Assembly: GCA_020851015.1 (NCBI GenBank)
Contig: JADZDN010000312.1
Location: forward strand, 1-56,790
Reading direction: 5' to 3'
Source of the DNA: Alphaproteobacteria bacterium
GTDB taxonomy: Bacteria > Pseudomonadota > Alphaproteobacteria > JAEULC01
DNA length: 56,790 nucleotides
The notes beneath the pieces are model-generated. The model made no database searches. It worked only from the letters and a program-made list of their open reading frames with translations, and was not told the DNA's origin. Each line of letters starts with the position of its first letter. Position 1 is the stretch's first letter. Below are positions 49,885 to 56,790 of the stretch, in pieces. A program made the position numbers and the translations under genes.

Positions 49885-50862
49885 ATGCTGGTCTATCTGA
49901 TCCGCCGCCTGCTGCAGAGCGTGGCGGTCCTGCTGGTGATGTCGGTGCTGGTGTTCGTCGGGGTCTTCGCCATCGGCGATCCGGTGGAGATACTGATCAA
50001 CCCGCAGGCCGACCAGGCCGAGATCGCGCGCGCCCGCGCGGCGCTGGGACTCGACCAGCCGCTGTGGCGGCAATACGCGCTGTTCGTCGTCAATGCCGCC
50101 ACCGGCGACCTCGGCCGGTCCTTCGTGCACAACGTGCCGGCGATCGACCTGATTCTGCAGCGCATGCCCGCCACCCTGGAGCTGGCGGTGACGGCGACGC
50201 TGTTCGGCGTGCTCATGGGCGTGCCGCTGGGGCTGCTGGCGGGATTGCGGCCGCGGTCGCGCATCGGCAAGTCGATCCTGGCGGGATCGATCCTGGGGTT
50301 CAGCCTGCCGACCTTCTGGGTCGGGCTGATGCTGATCATGGTGTTCGCGGTGCAGCTCGGCTGGCTGCCCTCGACCGGGCGGGGCGAGACGCGAAGGGTG
50401 CTGGGCATCGATCTCAGCATCCTGACGCTCGACGGGCTGCGGCACATCGTGCTGCCGGCGCTCAACCTGGCGCTGTTCAAATTGTCGCTGGTGATCCGCC
50501 TGTCGCGCGCCGGCACGCGCGAGGTCGTGCTGCAGGACTACGTGAAGTTCGCGCGCGCCAAGGGCCTGGCGCAGAACCGGGTCGTGTGGGTGCATGTGTT
50601 CAAGAACATCATGATCCCGATCGTCACCGTGCTGGGGCTCGAGCTGGGCTCGACGATCGCTTTCGCCGTGGTCACCGAGACGATTTTCGCCTGGCCGGGC
50701 ATGGGCAAGCTGATCATCGATTCGATCAACCTGCTCGACCGGCCGGTGGTGGTCGCCTACCTGATGGTGGTTGTGTTCATGTTCATCCTGATCAACCTGG
50801 CGGTCGACCTGGCCTACTCGATGCTCGACCCGCGCGTGCGCCTGTCGGAGGTCAAGGGATGA
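49885..50862 (+). CDS. dppB: Dipeptide/oligopeptide-type ABC transporter permease DppB
   Basis: The 325-residue permease begins MLVYLIRRLLQSVAVLLV, as DppB/OppB/NikB proteins do, and has six main hydrophobic segments. The coupling loop DYVKFARAKGLAQNRVV and the WPGMGKLII end are typical. With DppC it forms the channel for a peptide-like or other larger solute. Starts and stops overlap by four bases through dppBCDF. No dppA-type binding protein is here. Confidence 0.92.
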   Translation: MLVYLIRRLLQSVAVLLVMSVLVFVGVFAIGDPVEILINPQADQAEIARARAALGLDQPLWRQYALFVVNAATGDLGRSFVHNVPAIDLILQRMPATLELAVTATLFGVLMGVPLGLLAGLRPRSRIGKSILAGSILGFSLPTFWVGLMLIMVFAVQLGWLPSTGRGETRRVLGIDLSILTLDGLRHIVLPALNLALFKLSLVIRLSRAGTREVVLQDYVKFARAKGLAQNRVVWVHVFKNIMIPIVTVLGLELGSTIAFAVVTETIFAWPGMGKLIIDSINLLDRPVVVAYLMVVVFMFILINLAVDLAYSMLDPRVRLSEVKG

Positions 50863-51760
50863 CGGCGGAGACCGCCCCGGTCGCGCCGGCGGTGGAGACG
50901 CCGTTCCGGCGCTTCGTCGCGGAGTTCTGCGCCAGCCGCCTTGCGGTGGCTGGGCTGGTCGGGCTGTCGATCATCCTGCTGGTGGCCGTCCTTGCCCCGT
51001 GGATCGCGCCGCAGGATCCCTACGACCTGCGCCAGCTCGACGTGCTCGACGGGCGCCTGCCGCCGCTGTCGAAGAGCATGAGCGGCACGACCTATTGGCT
51101 GGGCACCGACGACCAGGGCCGCGACATGCTCTCGGGCATCATGTACGGGCTGCGCACCAGCCTGCTGGTGGGTGTCGGGTCGTCTTTCCTCGCGATGCTG
51201 ATCGGCATGGCGGCCGGGCTGACCGCGGCCTATGCGGGCGGCGCGATCGAGACGCTCGTCATGCGCATCGTCGACATCCAGTTGAGCTTTCCCGCGATCC
51301 TGATCGCGCTGATCCTGCTCGCCGTGCTGGGCCAGGGCGTGGACAAGATCATGATCGCGCTGGTGGCCGTGCAGTGGGCCTATTACGCCCGCACGGTGCG
51401 CGGCACGGCGCTTGTGGAGCGGCGCAAGGAATACATCGAGGCGGCGCGCTGCCTGGCGCTAGGCAAGCCGCGCATCGTGTTCCGCCACCTGCTGCCGAAC
51501 TGCCTGCCGCCGCTGATCGTCGTCAACACCGTGCTGGTCGCCAGCGCGATCGCGCTGGAAGCTACGCTGTCCTTCCTCGGCCTGGGCCTGCCGATCACCA
51601 AGCCGTCCTTGGGCCTGCTGATCGCCAACGGCTTCGCCTACCTGCTCAGCGGCAAGTACTGGATCAGCTTCTTTCCCGGCGTGGCGCTGCTGTTGACCAT
51701 CGTGTGCATCAACCTGGTCGGCGACCAGTTGCGCGACGTGCTGAATCCCCGGCTGCAGAC

Positions 51761-51764
<4 letters not shown>
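50859..51764 (+). CDS. dppC: Dipeptide/oligopeptide-type ABC transporter permease DppC
   Basis: The 301-residue permease has the DppC/OppC opening (cytoplasmic about 1-28, helix 29-50, then a DPYDLRQLDVLDGRLPPLS periplasmic part) and YWLGTDDQGRDMLSG. The coupling loop is EYIEAARCLALGKPRI. It partners with DppB. Confidence 0.92.
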
Positions 51765-53771
<2,007 letters not shown>

Positions 53772-53775
<4 letters not shown>

Positions 53776-54743
53776 GGAGGTTGGTTGCCCGCCGAGCAGC
53801 TCGCCCCGCCCAGCACGCAGAACCGCGCGCAGTGCGGGTGATTGAGCTTGGTCGCGCCGGCCGCCTCGGCGAGCGTGGCGCCGAACTCGAATTGCGGGTC
53901 GTAGGGCAGAAGCGTGCAGGCGACCACCGCGGGGCGCTCGGTCCCCCGGCGCTTCACGACCATGCGCGAGCTGGCGCACATCATGGCGTCGGGCGAGCGA
54001 TGGAGGATGCCCCAGCAGGCGGTCGTGATCTCCGGCACGTCGACGCCGGCGTCCATCTCGGGGAACAGCACGAGATGGGCCGGGTTGGCGGCGTCGAGCG
54101 GGATGCCGCGCTCGGCGAACATGCGGGCATAGCCATGGCGCAGCGAGGCTTCGTCCTCGCTCCACACCGTCCGGCCGGCGACATGCAGCGTGAACCCGTG
54201 GCGGACCAGCCAGTCGATCCCTTCCATCGCCGGCTGCCAGCTCCGCGGGCCGCGCTCGATCTGGTGCAGCGCCGGCGCGTAGTGGTCGAGCGACACGCGG
54301 ATCGTCAGCCGGTCGGCGAACCGCTCGCGCAGCGCCAGCAGCTCGGCCGCGCGCTTCATCATCGGCTTCATCGCGTTGGTCAGCACCAGCACGCGGAACC
54401 CGCGCCCCAGCGCCTCGTCCAGCATCGCGATGATGTCCGGGTTCATGAAGGGCTCGCCGCCGGTGAAGCCGATTTCCTCGGTCGGCAGGCCGTCCGCCGC
54501 GATCTCGTCCAGGTAGGCGCGCGCCTCGGCCGCGGTCAGGTATTCCAGCCGGTCGTTGGTGGGCGAGGATTCGATGTAGCAGTTGCGGCAGGTCAGATTG
54601 CACAGCGTGCCGGTGTTGAACCACAGCGTGCGCAATGCGCCAAGCTCGACGCTGGCGCGTCGCTCGCCCTTGGCGGTGACGTCGGGATCGCGGAACTTGG
54701 CCGGATCGAGCGGCTTGGCGCGCGGCGCGGTCGTGGCGGTCAT
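53772..54743 (-). CDS. Radical SAM protein with C-terminal Cys-rich segment
   Basis: The 323-residue enzyme has the radical SAM cluster motif CNLTCRNC (about 48-55) and the SAM-binding GFTGGEPFMNP. The C-terminal part has further Cys (HCARFCVLGGASC) that could hold an auxiliary cluster. It follows a DUF2064 transferase and a glycosyltransferase of the rSAM-associated type on the same strand, so it probably belongs to a shared small-molecule or peptide-modifying pathway of unknown product. It overlaps the transferase start by four bases. Confidence 0.85.
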
Positions 54744-55375
54744 GGCCGGACTGTGACCCGCGCCCGGCCGCTGCACAAGGCGTCCTGACGCGATCTTGAT
54801 CGCCAGCGCCGGTAGTCCGCCGGGGTGTCGATGTCTTCCAGCTTGTCCAGCAGCGCGATGCGGGCACGGCCGAGCCCGGCCAGCGTGTCCGCCAGCGCAT
54901 GCCGCGTCGACCAGCGCACGCCATCGAAGCGCGGCCTGCGGTTGCGCAAGCCGACGAGCCAGAAGCCGCCATCGGCCGCCGGGCCGAATACGCCGTCGTG
55001 CCTGGCGAGCAGATGGAAGGCGCGCGCGATGACCGCCGGCGTCAGGCCGGGAATGTCGGTGCCCACCAGCACCGCGGGCCGCCGTTCGCAGCGCCGGAGC
55101 GCCCGCGCCATGCGCTGGCCCAGGTCGCCCCGGCCTTGTTCGACGCGCGGCAGGCCCATCCCCGGAATGTCGCGGTGGCGGAGCCCCTGGCGCGGCGCCA
55201 GGCACAGGACCGTGCGCCAGCGCTTGTCGCGCCCCAGCCGGCGGATCAGCGAAGCCGCCATCGCGCGATGGAACCGCGTCGCCTCGATGACCCCGATCGC
55301 GGCGGCGAGCCGGGTCTTCACCTGGCCGAGGCGCGGCGCCTTGAGGAACACGATTACGGTCCGCCTCGCGCGCAT
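54740..55375 (-). CDS. DUF2064 / rSAM-associated transferase 1 (TIGR04282-like)
   Basis: The 211-residue protein has the nucleotidyl/glycosyl-transferase-like start RRTVIVFLKAPRLGQVKTRL, the core VLVGTDIPGLTP, and DGGFWLVGL. These define DUF2064 proteins that accompany radical SAM enzymes and a family-2 transferase. It sits between the two, as in known rSAM-associated sets. Function of the trio is unknown. Confidence 0.9.
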   Translation of the reverse strand: MRARRTVIVFLKAPRLGQVKTRLAAAIGVIEATRFHRAMAASLIRRLGRDKRWRTVLCLAPRQGLRHRDIPGMGLPRVEQGRGDLGQRMARALRRCERRPAVLVGTDIPGLTPAVIARAFHLLARHDGVFGPAADGGFWLVGLRNRRPRFDGVRWSTRHALADTLAGLGRARIALLDKLEDIDTPADYRRWRSRSRQDALCSGRARVTVRP

Positions 55376-55378
55376 GGA

Positions 55379-56059
55379 CTAGCGGTACACGCGGGCGATG
55401 AGGCGCGGCGGAACGCCGAGGAAATAGAGGCCGAGGCAAAAGAGGTTGCGGGCGGACCGCGCCGTCCAGCCGTCGCGCCGCCAGCGCGACGCCGAGGTGA
55501 CGGCCGCGACCGGCAGCAGGTCGATCCGGCCGCGGCCAAGTCGCCGCACCAGGTCGACATCCTCCATCAGCGGGATCGGCCGGAACCCGCCTAGACGGCG
55601 ATAGAACGCCCGGCCGATCAGCAGCCCCTGGTCGCCATAGGGGAGGCCCAGGTGCCGGGTCCGCCAGGCGACCATCCGCTCCAGCCGGCGGGCGGCGGGG
55701 GCGTCGTCGTCGAGCGCGAAGCCGAATACCGCCGCCCGCGCGGCATGGCGCGGGTCCTCCATGAAGGCGCGGGCCGCGCGCGCCCAGCCGGCGCCGAGCC
55801 GCGTGTCGGCATGCAGGAACAGCAGCCAGTCGCCCCGCGCGGCCTCGGCGCCGGCGGCGAGTTGCGCGCCGCGTCCGCGAGGCACGGTCACGAGGCGTGC
55901 GCCAGCGGCGCGCGCCACGGCCGGGCTCGCGTCGCGGGAGCCGCCATCGGCCACGACGATTTCCCCGTCGATACCAGCCCAGGGTGGGCGCCCCAGGGAA
56001 TCCAGGGTCCGGACCAGCTCGTCGGCCGCATTCAGCGTGGGAATCACGATGCTCAGCAT
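55379..56059 (-). CDS. Family-2 glycosyltransferase, rSAM-associated transferase 2 (TIGR04283-like)
   Basis: The 226-residue GT-A enzyme has MLSIVIPTLNAADEL at the start, VVADGGSRD, and FLHADTRLGAGW. GDQGLLIGRAFYRRLGGF and PLMEDVDLVRRL are typical of this subfamily. It is the first gene of the minus-strand operon, with three bases between its stop and the DUF2064 start. The ATG at 56059 is chosen because upstream codons do not resemble the family. Confidence 0.9.
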   Translation of the reverse strand: MLSIVIPTLNAADELVRTLDSLGRPPWAGIDGEIVVADGGSRDASPAVARAAGARLVTVPRGRGAQLAAGAEAARGDWLLFLHADTRLGAGWARAARAFMEDPRHAARAAVFGFALDDDAPAARRLERMVAWRTRHLGLPYGDQGLLIGRAFYRRLGGFRPIPLMEDVDLVRRLGRGRIDLLPVAAVTSASRWRRDGWTARSARNLFCLGLYFLGVPPRLIARVYR

Positions 56060-56177
56060 CACCGTATTGGATAGCACGTGATTCTGCGGGGCGCGCGGCG
56101 CTTGAAGCGGACAAAGCCACGGTGCTAGATAGCGGGCGAAGGATCGACGGCGCGGCTTGCGCCGCCCGCAATCAGGA

Positions 56178-56423
56178 ATGATGCTGAAGTCATCCGACGT
56201 TGAACTCGGCGCCCGGTTCGTGAAGACGAACGTACCCAACATCGTCTGGACCGTGGAGAAGCTGTTCCAGATCGCCTCGGAGCCGCCGCACGCGCGGCTC
56301 TACAAGGAAAACCAGCCGCGCGACAAGATCACCGTCGCGGTCGCGACGCTGGGCAATCCGCGGTTCTTCCGCCGCGCCACCGGCGCACCGGCCCACCATC
56401 CGCAGGATGGCGCATCCGGCTAG
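56178..56423 (+). CDS. Conserved small hypothetical protein
   Basis: An 81-residue soluble protein (MMLKSSDVELGARFVKTNVP, then NIVWTVEKLF). The V-W-T/V-V-E, P-H-A-R-L and TLGNPRFFRR parts recall small conserved proteins of alphaproteobacteria with no known role. A second ATG one codon on is also possible. It is divergent from the glycosyltransferase operon. Confidence 0.7.
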   Translation: MMLKSSDVELGARFVKTNVPNIVWTVEKLFQIASEPPHARLYKENQPRDKITVAVATLGNPRFFRRATGAPAHHPQDGASG

Positions 56424-56536
56424 GTCGGCCGCATGGGCTTGACGGCGGGCGGCGGCCGGCGCTAGGAGCATCACCCGGCCGATCCATGGGGAGCAGGGCG
56501 GCCTGCGCTTGTAACCATGAAGGGAAAACGGACGCC

Positions 56537-56790
56537 ATGATCCGTCGCCGCCTGTTCGCCGCCGCCGTCGCGGTTTCCGCCGTCGCCTTGGCGCTTGCCG
56601 CCAATGCCGTCGCCGAGACCAAGCCGATCACCGGCGCCAAGCCGCTGTCGCCGCAACCCGCGCCCGACAAGGTCGAGCCCGGCCTGGCCGTGATCTATTT
56701 CTCGAACATGTTCAACAAGCTGAACGAGATCGGCAAGCTCGGCAAAGGCAAGCCGGGCGAGCCGATCAAGCTGCTCGACCACAAGACCAA
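56537..56790 (+). CDS. Secreted protein, 3' end cut by window
   Basis: 84 codons are visible from the ATG at 56537, with AAGGGAAA upstream. A Sec signal peptide (about 1-26, ending AVA-ETKP) is followed by a Pro-rich stretch and then GLAVIYFSNMFNKLNEI and GKPGEPIKLLDHKT. The last part recalls the start of a PA14-type beta-sandwich domain, but too little is visible to be sure. The protein probably acts outside the cytoplasm. Confidence 0.7.
   Translation, partial: MIRRRLFAAAVAVSAVALALAANAVAETKPITGAKPLSPQPAPDKVEPGLAVIYFSNMFNKLNEIGKLGKGKPGEPIKLLDHKT

Overview
The window is high-GC (roughly two thirds G+C by eye), densely coded DNA. It looks like the chromosome of an alphaproteobacterium, probably a Rhodospirillales-type soil or water organism. 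The reasons are the gene content (protocatechuate pca genes, 3-hydroxybutyrate/acetoacetate genes, xanthine-dehydrogenase-like enzymes, Liv and Dpp transporters), the many four-base start/stop overlaps, and REP-like palindromes of a type I associate with this class. I saw no rRNA, tRNA, CRISPR array, phage or intact insertion sequence.

Layout. 1-1197 is the 3'-truncated start of a sugar transferase of the PEP-CTERM/exopolysaccharide type. 1392-8143 holds housekeeping and stress genes: rhomboid protease, ACT-like protein, multicopper oxidase with a copper chaperone, CorA, gamma-glutamyltransferase. 8272-8935 is a small low-GC island. 8956-12923 carries a polysaccharide deacetylase, a divergent thiosulfate-uptake pair (YeeE/TsuA-like and TusA-like) and a cytochrome b561/cytochrome c' pair. 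An XRE regulator and a 1-kb AT-rich leader precede 14837-22394, an exopolysaccharide/PEP-CTERM locus. That locus encodes a chain-length determinant, tyrosine autokinase, outer-membrane barrel protein, locus ATPase and two tandem paralogous PEP-CTERM proteins. Each PEP-CTERM gene has a textbook sigma-54 -24/-12 promoter and its own terminator. No exosortase gene lies in the window.

22636-39740 is largely catabolic. It contains moeA, two aldehyde dehydrogenases sharing a palindromic upstream element with moeA, a molybdenum hydroxylase (xdhAB), an M20 hydrolase, a Liv-type ABC transporter without a binding protein, and pcaC-H-G plus pcaB. A REP-like palindrome cluster separates pcaG from pcaB. 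Molybdenum cofactor made with MoeA would serve XdhAB. The pca genes convert protocatechuate to beta-ketoadipate enol-lactone, and the later steps are not here.

39830-49665 is mixed: response regulator, adenylate cyclase with an external sensor, LysR regulator, several very small genes, DoxX, NagB-like deaminase, a bdhA-patatin-adc operon, and peroxiredoxin with a truncated DoxX-like gene beside an orphan bufferin precursor. 49885-53775 is a Dpp-type ABC transporter, again without its binding protein. 53772-56059 is a radical SAM/DUF2064/glycosyltransferase operon on the minus strand. The window ends inside a secreted protein gene.

The most interesting signal is the sigma-54-driven PEP-CTERM paralog pair beside the export genes. 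Next are a three-copy palindrome shared by moeA and the two aldehyde dehydrogenases, and an orphan bufferin next to gene debris.
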